Shown here in pieces: positions 1-6,602 of a stretch of DNA of 6,851 bases. Position 1 is the first letter of the stretch. Each line of letters opens with the position of its first letter. The stretch lies in assembly GCA_047631875.1 (NCBI GenBank), contig JBLIAZ010000141.1:1-6851 (forward strand). The letters are read 5' to 3'. The notes below the pieces were generated by a model. The model ran no database searches and had not been told where the DNA came from. It was given only the letters and a program-made list of their open reading frames with translations. The translations under genes were made by a program, and so were the position numbers. Source of the DNA: JBLIAZ01 sp047631875 (GTDB lineage: Bacteria; Bacteroidota; Bacteroidia; Flavobacteriales_C; GCA-002722245).

Positions 1-2709
1 AAAATTATTGAAAGTTCTGACGGGAAGATGTGGTTAGGGAGCACAAAAGGATTGGTGCTTGCAGGAGGTGATAAAACCACCTTGTATTCTAAGAAAAACA
101 ACATGATTGGAAACAACGTGTTGGATTTGCTCGAGGACTTGAAGGGTAATTTATGGATTGTAACCAACAAAGGATTGTGCAGGTTTAATGGCAAGACCTT
201 TTTTAACTACAGCAGTAACAATGGTTATCCATTTGATCACATCACTTGCATCGAGGAAGACAAGGATGGTAATTTATGGGTAGGGACGGCTGATCAAGGG
301 GTTGTTAAATTCAATAAAAAGACCAAAAAGTTTAAAGTTTTTAATGCGAGCAACGGTTTAAGTGACAACGATGTACTTTCGATTCTAGAAGACTTTTCAA
401 ATAACATATGGGTGGGAACTCAAGGAGGTGGAGTCAACAAGTATTCCGGTGAAACATTTACGTATTATGGTGAAAAGGAAGGTTTGATCAATGGAAAATC
501 GAACAGTTTATTTTATGATTCAAAAGAGAATCTGTGGATTGCTACAAGATATGGCGTCATTAAATATGTTGGTGACACGATCAAAGAATTCACTGTGCGT
601 GAGGGTTTGCCTAACAACGACTGTCGGGTGGTATTTGAGGACAACCAAGGCAGTGTTTGGATTGGAACTACGACAGGTGTTGCAAAAATTGTGAACGACA
701 AGGTGGTCAAAGTTTTTGATTATAGGAACGGGATCATGAGTACTACTACCTGTATCCTCCAAGACACCAAAGGGGTTTTATGGTTTGGAACAGATGGCGG
801 TGGGGTTGTAAAGTATGACGGTGCTGCTTTTAGTTCTTACAGCATGATCAATGGGATTTCAAGTAACAGAGTAACATCCATCATTGAAGACGATGAAAAT
901 ACCTTGTGGATTGGAACTTTTGGAGGAGGTGTAAACAGGTTTAATGGATTTGAATTTTTAGCTTTTGATAAAAAAGATGGGATTTCCTCCAATATTATTT
1001 ACTGCCTTGAGAAAGACCCTCGTGGGGCGATATACATGGGGACTCAAAATGGTATTACCAGGTATGACAAAGGTGAAATCGTAGTGATTGACGTCAAGGA
1101 TGGGCTCAGTTCGAACAACATCAAGATGATGAAGTTTGACGAGGAGAACAGTTTATGGGTGAGTTCTGAACGCGGTTTGGACAGGTTGTACATGAACCCT
1201 CCTCAGGTATACCGACAAATTGGGGAAGCTATTTCTGAAATTACACATTATGGTAAGGAGGATGGTGTCACCAAGGGGGAAGTGAGTACGGTTTGTGAGG
1301 ACAACGAAGGTAATTTATGGTTTGGAGCAAGGAAAGGCCTCATTAAGTTTGACATCAACATCGACGAATACAACGCTCAAAAGCCACAAACTTACATCAC
1401 AAACTTACAAATTGACTACAAGAAAGTCAACTGGAAAAAAAGAGGTTATGAAGTAGTGCCTTGGACCAACGTACCAAAAAATTTAGAATTACCACACGAC
1501 ACTGCTCATGTGACTTTCAGTTTTATTGGTATAAATCACAAGGCTCCTTACAAAGTTCGTTATCAATGGAAATTGGAAGGATTTGACAAAGCGTATACGC
1601 CATTTACCTATAAGAATACTGTTACTTACCCTAAGTTACCTCCAGGAAAATATAAGTTTCAAGTTATTGCGTGTAACAGTGACGAGGAGTGTAATGATTC
1701 TGAAAATCCAGCTACGTTTGAGTTTGAAGTCGCTCCACCTTTTTGGCAAGAAATATGGTTTTTATCCATCATTGGAGTGGTGGTAATAATTATCATTTTT
1801 TTGCTAGTAAAAATGCGTGAAAGGAAAATGTTAAGAGAACGTTTTATCCTTGAAAGGAAGGTGAAAATTAGGACTCAGGAAGTGGTGGATAAAAACCAAG
1901 AATTGGAATTGGTCAACTTAGAAATTATTTCAAAAAACAAGGAAATTGAAGAACGAAACAAAGATGTAAATTCGAGTATACGTTATGCGCTTACCATACA
2001 AAAAGCATCTTTCCCTCCAATAGTGGATTTGAAAAACGTATTTACTGATTCTTTTGTTTATCATTTACCTAGGGACATTGTAAGCGGTGATTTTTACTGG
2101 TACAAAAAGCTTGAAAAGGAGTTTGTGATTGCCGTGGTAGATTGTACAGGACATGGCGTTCCAGGTGCCTTCATGAGCATGATAGGCATGACCTTGCTTA
2201 ATGAAATAATGAGTGGTGAGCCTGAAATTGATCCAGGGAAAGCACTTAACAGGTTGGATTTGGGAATAAGGAAAGCATTTGAGAATTCAGAAAACTCGAG
2301 CAACGATGGGATGGACATTGCCTTGTGTACCATTAATACCGATACGAAAATAATTAAATACAGTGGGGCGTACAGGCCGTTGTACATCATCAGGAACAAA
2401 GAACTTATTGAATATAAAGCAACGAAGTATGCTATTGGGAGTAAGGAAATTTTGGACAAGGACTATGTAACTCACGTGATTCCGTACAAAGAGGGCGATT
2501 GTGTTTACATGCTTTCAGATGGGTATCCTGATCAATTTGGAGGACCTTATGATAAAAAATTCAAAACCAAAGTCATGAAAAACATGTTCTTGAATATTCA
2601 CCATCATGATATGGAGAAACAAAAGGAGTTGATTCACCAGAGGTATTTGGACTGGAAAGGTGATGCTGAACAGGTGGATGATATTTTGGTTTGTGGGATA
2701 AAACTTTAG
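1..2709 (+). CDS. Propeller-repeat sensor with Y_Y_Y domain, one membrane segment and SpoIIE/PP2C-type phosphatase output (5' partial)
   Basis: The frame is open from base 1 (K-I-I-E-S-S-D-G-K before the Met at 28), and those residues already belong to a propeller repeat, so the true start is upstream and the Met at 28 is internal. Numbering from that Met, repeats of the two-component-regulator propeller type (x-E-D-x-x-G-x-LW-x-GT) carry Trp (Tyr in one) at about 43, 84, 128, 170, 211, 252, 294, 336, 377 and 431, a period near 42 residues. A Y_Y_Y domain follows (about 505-570), then one membrane helix (about 577-596), a charged coiled coil (about 597-660) and a SpoIIE-like serine phosphatase domain. 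Catalytic and metal-binding candidates are GD at 687-688, D705 in D-C-T-G-H-G-V-P-G, SDG near 830-832 and DD at 884-885. This architecture suggests periplasmic sensing and dephosphorylation of a cytoplasmic protein, perhaps an anti-sigma antagonist. The ligand and target are unknown, and no partner gene is adjacent. Confidence 0.95.
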   Translation, partial: KIIESSDGKMWLGSTKGLVLAGGDKTTLYSKKNNMIGNNVLDLLEDLKGNLWIVTNKGLCRFNGKTFFNYSSNNGYPFDHITCIEEDKDGNLWVGTADQGVVKFNKKTKKFKVFNASNGLSDNDVLSILEDFSNNIWVGTQGGGVNKYSGETFTYYGEKEGLINGKSNSLFYDSKENLWIATRYGVIKYVGDTIKEFTVREGLPNNDCRVVFEDNQGSVWIGTTTGVAKIVNDKVVKVFDYRNGIMSTTTCILQDTKGVLWFGTDGGGVVKYDGAAFSSYSMINGISSNRVTSIIEDDENTLWIGTFGGGVNRFNGFEFLAFDKKDGISSNIIYCLEKDPRGAIYMGTQNGITRYDKGEIVVIDVKDGLSSNNIKMMKFDEENSLWVSSERGLDRLYMNPPQVYRQIGEAISEITHYGKEDGVTKGEVSTVCEDNEGNLWFGARKGLIKFDINIDEYNAQKPQTYITNLQIDYKKVNWKKRGYEVVPWTNVPKNLELPHDTAHVTFSFIGINHKAPYKVRYQWKLEGFDKAYTPFTYKNTVTYPKLPPGKYKFQVIACNSDEECNDSENPATFEFEVAPPFWQEIWFLSIIGVVVIIIIFLLVKMRERKMLRERFILERKVKIRTQEVVDKNQELELVNLEIISKNKEIEERNKDVNSSIRYALTIQKASFPPIVDLKNVFTDSFVYHLPRDIVSGDFYWYKKLEKEFVIAVVDCTGHGVPGAFMSMIGMTLLNEIMSGEPEIDPGKALNRLDLGIRKAFENSENSSNDGMDIALCTINTDTKIIKYSGAYRPLYIIRNKELIEYKATKYAIGSKEILDKDYVTHVIPYKEGDCVYMLSDGYPDQFGGPYDKKFKTKVMKNMFLNIHHHDMEKQKELIHQRYLDWKGDAEQVDDILVCGIKL

Positions 2710-2755
2710 TTTTATCATTTTCCATGACGAGGATGATTTACGTTCCTCTTGGTTT

Positions 2756-2965
2756 GCCTTTCTTTGAACCCAAAGAAACAAAGGTCTTCTTTTGATCAAA
2801 GAAGCAAAACCCCTACTTTTTTCTTGATAAAAAAGTAAGCAAAAAATCAAGGTCGACCATGATCTTGTTGAAAACTACGTCCCTCCGCTCAAAAACAGAA
2901 ACTCACTCCCTGCGGTCGCTCAGACAGTCTGTTTTTCTTTTCCCTCCCGCAGGACTTGTTTTGCT
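2756..2965. repeat. Chain of hairpin-forming intergenic repeats, Bacteroidota type
   Basis: Four inverted repeats lie in a row just after the phosphatase gene. TTTCTTTG at 2759-2766 pairs with 2771-2778. CTTCTTT at 2786-2792 pairs with 2798-2804. TACTTTTTT at 2814-2822 pairs with 2829-2837. AAAAACAGA at 2891-2899 pairs with TCTGTTTTT at 2928-2936. GGTCGACC at 2851-2858 is a further perfect palindrome. From memory, strings such as the TTTGATCAAAGAAGC part and the CCCTGCGGTCGCTCAGACAG part recur between genes in many Bacteroidota. A 111-codon minus-strand reading frame across 2515-2850 is an artefact of this repeat. Because the flanking genes converge here, the hairpins may end transcription, but no single one is a classic GC-rich terminator. 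Confidence 0.7.
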
Positions 2966-3047
2966 ACCAATCCCATAAACGCCTTTCGCATAACGTGAAA
3001 TTTAGGCATGAAGATGTTAGGAAATAGACAAAAGAAGGACTTATATT

Positions 3048-3165
3048 ATTCACATTTTTAATATTATACATCAATCACCCTAATATGATGAATGTATTGC
3101 CAAGTAAATAGATTCATCAGTAACTGACGGGTTCACATTTTGGGGTATACTTTAAAAATGTGAAT
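3048..3165. repeat. Nested inverted repeats with alternative pairing
   Basis: ATTCACATTTTTAA at 3048-3061 has its exact inverted copy at 3152-3165. Inside lies TGATGAAT at 3086-3093 with its exact inverted copy at 3112-3119. A third copy of the outer element, TTCACATTTT at 3132-3141, is in direct orientation and also pairs perfectly with 3155-3164 across a 13-nt loop. The 3' arm can therefore pair with either of two upstream arms, but not both. The element lies between convergent genes, 101 bp past the 3' end of the minus-strand operon. It could be a bidirectional terminator, a small MITE-like element about 118 bp long, or a relic. No transposase or clear target duplication is seen. Confidence 0.65.
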
Positions 3166-3266
3166 ATTAGAATCTGTTGAATTCTTGAGAATTTCTTATA
3201 ACCACAAATAGATAAGCTTAAATTGACAGCATCATCTGTTTTAAATTTTTCCTAAGTTTAAAATCA

Positions 3267-3665
3267 TTATTCTTTATCGAATCCATCTACAATAACACCA
3301 CCTAATGATGCTGGAAAAGAAATCAAAACAATTCTTTTAAGAGCAATAATTGGCTCGTCCAAAATTGGCATTCTATTAATTGCAAACAGCACTAAAAACA
3401 CCACAATCATAGTGACACCATAGACTATGAATGTCCGTGATATAAATTGAATAATCCGATGATTAATGTTTCCTGAAAAAATACCTTGAATTGAATACAA
3501 ACTAATTAGTAGTAAAGACAAAAGCAATAAAATTATAACATTTACAGTGGGTAGAGTTCTACTTAACTTCCATGCTTCTTCAGAAAATGCAACAGGAATT
3601 GTCAGGGCTGCGGCACCAATAATCACTTGAATTATGTCGTCTCTGTTTATTGTTCCTTCTATCAT
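3267..3665 (-). CDS. Small multi-pass membrane protein, DUF2391/TIGR02587-like
   Basis: This 132-residue protein is mostly hydrophobic, with likely membrane segments near residues 14-28, 40-62, 77-96 and 107-125. Two stretches look family-like: an N-terminal I-P-V-A-F-S-E-E-A-W motif and a C-terminal A-L-K-R-I-V-L-I-S-F-P-A-S motif. From memory these match small integral membrane proteins grouped as DUF2391 or TIGR02587. The function of that group is not known, and none is assigned here. The ATG at 3665 follows the stop of the upstream lipoprotein gene by 8 nt, so the two are almost certainly co-transcribed and perhaps translationally coupled. Upstream bases show no Shine-Dalgarno site, as is usual in Bacteroidota. 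A decayed relative of this gene lies upstream at 4354-4601, sharing the C-terminal K-R-I-x-x-x-x-F-P-A signature. The reading frame is certain; the family name is moderately sure. Confidence 0.8.
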   Translation of the reverse strand: MIEGTINRDDIIQVIIGAAALTIPVAFSEEAWKLSRTLPTVNVIILLLLSLLLISLYSIQGIFSGNINHRIIQFISRTFIVYGVTMIVVFLVLFAINRMPILDEPIIALKRIVLISFPASLGGVIVDGFDKE

Positions 3666-3673
3666 TAAAATTT

Positions 3674-4198
3674 CTATTGACCTAACACTTCAGCATCCAC
3701 ATAAAAGTTTGAATAGATATCAATATGGTGGTCCGAAGTTAGTATTTCATCAGTTACAGTGTTGACTCTCAAAGTAAAGTCATCTTTTTTAATAAACTCT
3801 TTTAAATCTGCATCCGTTGTGGTCATTTCTATAATATTAGAACTTGGTATATCAGAACTCCATGCAACTTTGACCTCAGAGACCCCTGTTGCATTAATAT
3901 AAATATCAATGGACTTTAAGAAACTGAAATCCGAATTGGACGGACTCGTCAAAGTTAGGTTCAGCTTGGTTAATTTAATTTGTTCAATTAAATCTTTCCT
4001 AGTATCATTTACCTCAAAAGTTGACTCAGAATTAGTTTCAACATCTGGGGAATATAGGTTAAAAGGTAAACTCAACCCAGAGGAAGATGGGATAATAACC
4101 TGTTCGGAATAGTCCATCTCAAACTGAGTGAATTCATCAATTTTGGAACAGCTTACAAATAGAAATAAAATAACACCACTAATAAGACATCTAATCAT
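3674..4198 (-). CDS. Predicted lipoprotein of unknown function
   Basis: The frame is open from 4285, but the start at 4198 is preferred, giving 174 residues. It begins directly with a lipoprotein signal peptide: Met-Ile-Arg-Cys, a hydrophobic core, then F-V-S-C-S-K with the probable lipidated Cys at residue 17. A TAGCTTTG -7-type box at 4225-4232 would place the transcript start downstream of the 4285 Met. The mature part (about 158 residues) is rich in Ser, Thr and Asp, lacks membrane helices and alternates polar and hydrophobic residues, so a beta-rich exported domain is likely. The C-terminus is hydrophilic and ends in V-L-G-Q. I do not recognise a named family. It sits 8 nt upstream of the membrane-protein gene on the same strand, so the two are probably one operon acting at the envelope. 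A physical partnership is inference only. Confidence 0.82.
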   Translation of the reverse strand: MIRCLISGVILFLFVSCSKIDEFTQFEMDYSEQVIIPSSSGLSLPFNLYSPDVETNSESTFEVNDTRKDLIEQIKLTKLNLTLTSPSNSDFSFLKSIDIYINATGVSEVKVAWSSDIPSSNIIEMTTTDADLKEFIKKDDFTLRVNTVTDEILTSDHHIDIYSNFYVDAEVLGQ

Positions 4199-4224
4199 TA
4201 ATTCAGATTTAAAATAATTTAAGG

Positions 4225-4232
4225 CAAAGCTA
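4225..4232 (-). promoter_or_regulatory. Putative Bacteroidota -7 promoter element of the lipoprotein operon
   Basis: The minus strand reads TAGCTTTG, a full match to the Bacteroidota primary sigma -7 consensus TAnnTTTG. It lies 26 nt upstream of the ATG at 4198, leaving a leader of about 20 nt. A good TTTG -33 box at the usual 19-nt spacing is absent, so the call is tentative. It supports the shorter start for the lipoprotein. Confidence 0.4.
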
Positions 4233-4353
4233 CACAATAGATTTTTAAAGTTTATTTTCTGCATACAGTTAGGGATTTTTATCAATTAGCTGTTATGTAA
4301 TAAAGTATTTCATTCCAACCATACACAATTTACATCTTCATAAGAATATAAGA

Positions 4354-4601
4354 CTACTTTATTGTATCGCTCAGGGTTCCGCTCATCGCAGCAGGAAAGG
4401 CTACCACAATTATTCTTTTAACTGCTAAGAGATTATCAAGTCCCCAAGGGTATTTCTTAAGATTGTTAGTATTGCTGCTACTACAAGCAGAGATATTAAG
4501 TATGTACCTGTAATTCGCTTGATAAAATCCATCACAAATCCTTTTAAAGTAACTTTGTAGAAGTTAAAATGAAGCCTGAATAAAAAGGTTGATGATTTAA
4601 T
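4354..4601 (-). pseudogene. Frameshifted, N-terminally truncated DUF2391-like membrane protein remnant
   Basis: Two minus-strand frames join into the C-terminal two-thirds of a relative of the membrane protein at 3267-3665. The first frame is open from 4601 and includes an ATG at 4532 (M-D-F-I-K-R-I-T-G-T-Y-L-I-S-L-L-V-V), then stops at 4425. A frame offset by one base, entered near 4450, continues with K-Y-P-W-G-L-D-N-L-L-A-V-K-R-I-I-V-V-A-F and then P-A-A-M-S-G-T-L-S-D-T-I-K before the stop at 4354. The pattern F-I-x-R-x-x-x-x-Y, V-V, A-x-K-R-I-x-x-x-x-F-P-A and a near-terminal D aligns colinearly with the intact neighbour. The family's N-terminal segment with the E-E-A-W-like motif is missing, and a stop (TAA) bounds the frame just above 4601. 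The single indel plus truncation indicate a dead gene, possibly an older duplicate. Confidence 0.7.
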
Positions 4602-4943
4602 TTAAGTTCGATATTTCAATCATCCCCGCACGGGAACAAGACCAACAACCAAGTGGGTTTTTTATTGTAATTTAGATTAACAAAGTACCTTGACATAAAC
4701 TAGGAAGTTCAGTTACCCTATTCGTTACCCTTTAGAAATGAATATTTGAAACGACTGATATTATTGACATACAAGGCAAGGTGTCAGACCCTTCTCCTCT
4801 TGATCTTCCTTGGGTAAATCAATTTTTATGAGAAACAATAGTCACATCATGCTCACGCTATTAGCGAAAAAACTGGCACCAGCTCCTTGAGAAATTTGTG
4901 GTCGAGGAACGAGAGCAAAAAACAGTTCAACATTATCTACTGT
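4602..4943. other. Non-coding stretch without a recognisable gene
   Basis: No frame of convincing length or composition is present on either strand. Visible items are a short GC-rich hairpin around 4626-4635 (CCCG-CA-CGGG), an AACC/GGTT mini-stem followed by six T at about 4647-4662, an imperfect palindrome AAGGTGTCAGACCCTT at 4778-4793, a CGCTA-T-TAGCG palindrome near 4857-4867, and a TCGAGGAACGAGAGC string at 4902-4916. The last looks like a degraded copy of the repeat described downstream. The stretch is best read as gene-decay and repeat debris. Confidence 0.5.
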
Positions 4944-5058
4944 GCTCATCTATGTTATTCTTGGTATTCGCTTGTTCGTCGTGCCTCCTCGGCTGTTCTG
5001 TTTTCTAAACAGAGGAGGGACGACGAACAAGCGAATACCAAGAATAAAATAAATGAGC
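4944..5058. repeat. Long inverted repeat, 47-bp arms with 21-bp loop
   Basis: The arm at 4944-4990 is the reverse complement of 5012-5058 with only three mismatches in 47 positions; the inner 36 bp (4955-4990 against 5012-5047) have one mismatch. The arms contain GCTTGTTCGTCGT and its complement ACGACGAACAAGC, and the outer ends carry AATAAAATAAATGAGC on the right. The 21-nt loop can add a further TGTT/AACA stem. Short reading frames across it on both strands are mirror images created by the palindrome. The arms belong to a repeat family with further copies at 5136-5160 and 5238-5271. The structure most likely arose from two head-to-head copies. It would form a strong RNA hairpin or DNA cruciform. 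Confidence 0.9.
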
Positions 5059-5135
5059 AAATTGGGAGAGGATAGTTGGTAGTTTTTGAGGTGCTAGGCT
5101 TGGATTTTTTTTCCTCCGTTTTTTTATCAAGAGTC

Positions 5136-5160
5136 GAGGAGGAACGACGAACAAGTGAAC
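5136..5160 (+). repeat. Partial third copy of the GAGGAGG-ACGACGAACAAG repeat
   Basis: GAGGAGGAACGACGAACAAG followed by TGAAC matches the right arm at 5012-5036 with a few substitutions and is in the same orientation. The AT-rich CCAAGAATAAAATAAATGAG tail is lost here and replaced by unrelated sequence. It follows a T-rich tract (5104-5126) that carries TCCTCCG. This is a direct repeat of the 5012-5058 arm. Confidence 0.7.
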
Positions 5161-5237
5161 TCAATTGAAAATAGACAAAAGGTGAACAAAAAGTAGGGTC
5201 AACTCCTGACCGAGAGGAGTCCATGCAGACGAGTGCA

Positions 5238-5271
5238 ACGAACAACTGAATTCCAAGAATAAAATAAATGA
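5238..5271 (+). repeat. Fourth copy, 3' half of the same repeat, next to the helicase stop codon
   Basis: These 34 bases match 5023-5056 of the right arm at 31 positions: ACGAACAA, then CTGAATTCC against GCGAATACC, then AAGAATAAAATAAATGA. The 5' GAGGAGG half is poorly conserved. A small ACTCCT/AGGAGT stem sits just upstream at 5202-5220. The copy ends 32 bp from the last base of the helicase gene. Confidence 0.75.
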
Positions 5272-5303
5272 AGAATGGAAAATTGCAACATAATAACGAG
5301 AGT

Positions 5304-6419
5304 TTACCTTACTTCCCTCAAACTAAATTTCAAAGCTCTCTCAAACCTCCTTAATTGCTTCAATTCTTTGTCGGTGACAAATGATATTGACAAACCCTTT
5401 TTACCAGCTCTGGCGGTTCGTCCGCTTCGGTGGGTGTAGTATTCTTCTTGGTCTGGTAAGGTGTAGTGAGCGACATAAGAAAGCGCTTCAATGTCAATTC
5501 CCCTGGCAGCAAGATCTGTAGCGACAAGTATTTTTAAGGTTTTGTTTTTGAAAGCCCTCATCACTTTATCTCTTTCTCGTTGCTGTAAATCACCATGAAT
5601 GGCATCGGTTGAAATGTTTTTTGCGATGAGTTGCTTGGCTAATTTTTGTGTGACAGCTTTGGTTTTGCAAAAGATAACTCCTCTGTTTTCTCCTTGAGCT
5701 TTTATGAATTGAAGCAAGGTGTTTAATTTGTTGCCTTCTCCACAAATTACAAATTGATGGTCTATGTTTTTATTCACCACATCATTTGAACTCACCTGAA
5801 TTCTAATTGCTTCTCGCGACAAAAACCTGTTTACAATTTCCTGAATTCCCTCTGGCATGGTTGCCGAAAAAAGCCATTTACTTCTGGCGTCTTTCACTGA
5901 CCCTAAAATTTCTTCTAGTTCTTTTTTGAACCCCATGCTCAACATTTCGTCGGCTTCGTCAAGTACGACTGTTTTTACGAACCTGATGTCGACTGCTTTT
6001 CGTCGAATTAAGTCAAGTAGTCTTCCAGGTGTAGCGACCACAATGTGTGTAGGTCGTCTAAGTTTAGAAATTTGTTTTTCTATTTGTTCTCCTCCGTACA
6101 CGGCTTCGGTAAATATTTTTGCATCACAATATTTAGTAAACTTGAACAATTGCTTGGCTATTTGTATTCCTAATTCTCTTGTTGGAGCCAGTATTAACGC
6201 TTGTACTTTAGGATTGGAAGTGTCAACTTTGTCAAGTATTGGCAAACCAAATGCAGCAGTTTTTCCAGTTCCTGTTTGAGCTTGCCCAATCAAATCCACT
6301 TCCTTCCCTAAAAGAATGGGAATTACTTTTTCTTGAATTTCCGTTGGTTTCTCAATTTTTAAATCATTTAGTCCTTTTATAAATTCTGATCTGATACCTA
6401 ATGCTGAAAAACTTTCCAT
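5304..6419 (-). CDS. DEAD-box ATP-dependent RNA helicase, core-only
   Basis: This 371-residue cytoplasmic protein has the full DEAD-box motif set. In order: Q motif (K-P-T-E-I-Q, Q29), Walker A A-Q-T-G-T-G-K-T at 47-54, P-T-R-E-L at 79-83, GG at 109-110, T-P-G-R at 130-133, DEAD at 154-157, SAT at 185-187, I-F-C-K-T at 249-253, A-T-D-L-A-A-R-G-I-D at 300-309 and H-R-S-G-R-T-A-R at 330-337. It should unwind short RNA duplexes using ATP, in ribosome assembly or mRNA turnover. The N-terminal half most resembles the DeaD/CshA group rather than RhlE, but I do not assign a symbol. The protein stops right after the second RecA domain and lacks the C-terminal extension or RNA-binding domain many relatives have. 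A repeat copy lies just past the stop, so C-terminal loss is possible, although core-only helicases do exist. The ATG at 6419 is well placed behind a promoter-like sequence. Confidence 0.95.
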   Translation of the reverse strand: MESFSALGIRSEFIKGLNDLKIEKPTEIQEKVIPILLGKEVDLIGQAQTGTGKTAAFGLPILDKVDTSNPKVQALILAPTRELGIQIAKQLFKFTKYCDAKIFTEAVYGGEQIEKQISKLRRPTHIVVATPGRLLDLIRRKAVDIRFVKTVVLDEADEMLSMGFKKELEEILGSVKDARSKWLFSATMPEGIQEIVNRFLSREAIRIQVSSNDVVNKNIDHQFVICGEGNKLNTLLQFIKAQGENRGVIFCKTKAVTQKLAKQLIAKNISTDAIHGDLQQRERDKVMRAFKNKTLKILVATDLAARGIDIEALSYVAHYTLPDQEEYYTHRSGRTARAGKKGLSISFVTDKELKQLRRFERALKFSLREVR

Positions 6420-6439
6420 GTTGAATTAATTGTTTGATG

Positions 6440-6471
6440 CAAGTTTAGAATGTACTTACTTGAACGCCAAA
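6440..6471 (-). promoter_or_regulatory. Putative promoter of the DEAD-box helicase
   Basis: On the minus strand TTTG (6471-6468) is followed after 20 nt by TAAACTTG (6447-6440). This fits the Bacteroidota consensus TTTG-N19-TAnnTTTG with one base off in the -7 box and one extra base of spacing. The -7 box lies about 20 nt upstream of the ATG at 6419, giving a very short leader. No operator-like repeat overlaps it. Confidence 0.45.
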
Positions 6472-6602
6472 ATTAGTCATTTGAATTCAAACTACATGCT
6501 ACCCTGGAGTTTTCACGATGAAAGTATTTTTTAATGTCATCTAACGGAATCATTTACTTACATTTGAATAAAAATTAAAAATAATGCAAATAAAATAAAA
6601 AA

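Noticed and set aside
1..27. Treating the Met at 28 as the start of the sensor-phosphatase
   Set aside because: The frame is open to base 1 and the residues before it complete a propeller repeat, so the gene runs in from upstream.
2515..2850. 111-codon minus-strand reading frame
   Set aside because: It overlaps the phosphatase 3' end and the hairpin-repeat block. Such frames are recurring false calls made by this repeat.
3239..3263. TTTTAAA/TTTAAAA stem as terminator of the minus-strand operon
   Set aside because: The stem is 7 bp of A and T only with no GC core, too weak to call.
4199..4285. 29-residue N-terminal extension of the lipoprotein
   Set aside because: It would bury the signal peptide behind a polar segment, and the likely -7 box at 4225-4232 puts the transcript start inside it.
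4600..4650. Single CRISPR-repeat-like string (minus strand GTTCCCGTGCGGGGATG followed by ATTGAAA)
   Set aside because: It resembles parts of type I repeats, but there is one copy only, no regular spacing, no second repeat within the window and no cas gene.
4887..5245. Reading frames of 62 and 96 codons across the long inverted repeat
   Set aside because: Their peptides mirror each other because of the palindrome, are rich in Ser, Arg and Lys, and lack a promoter or any family likeness.
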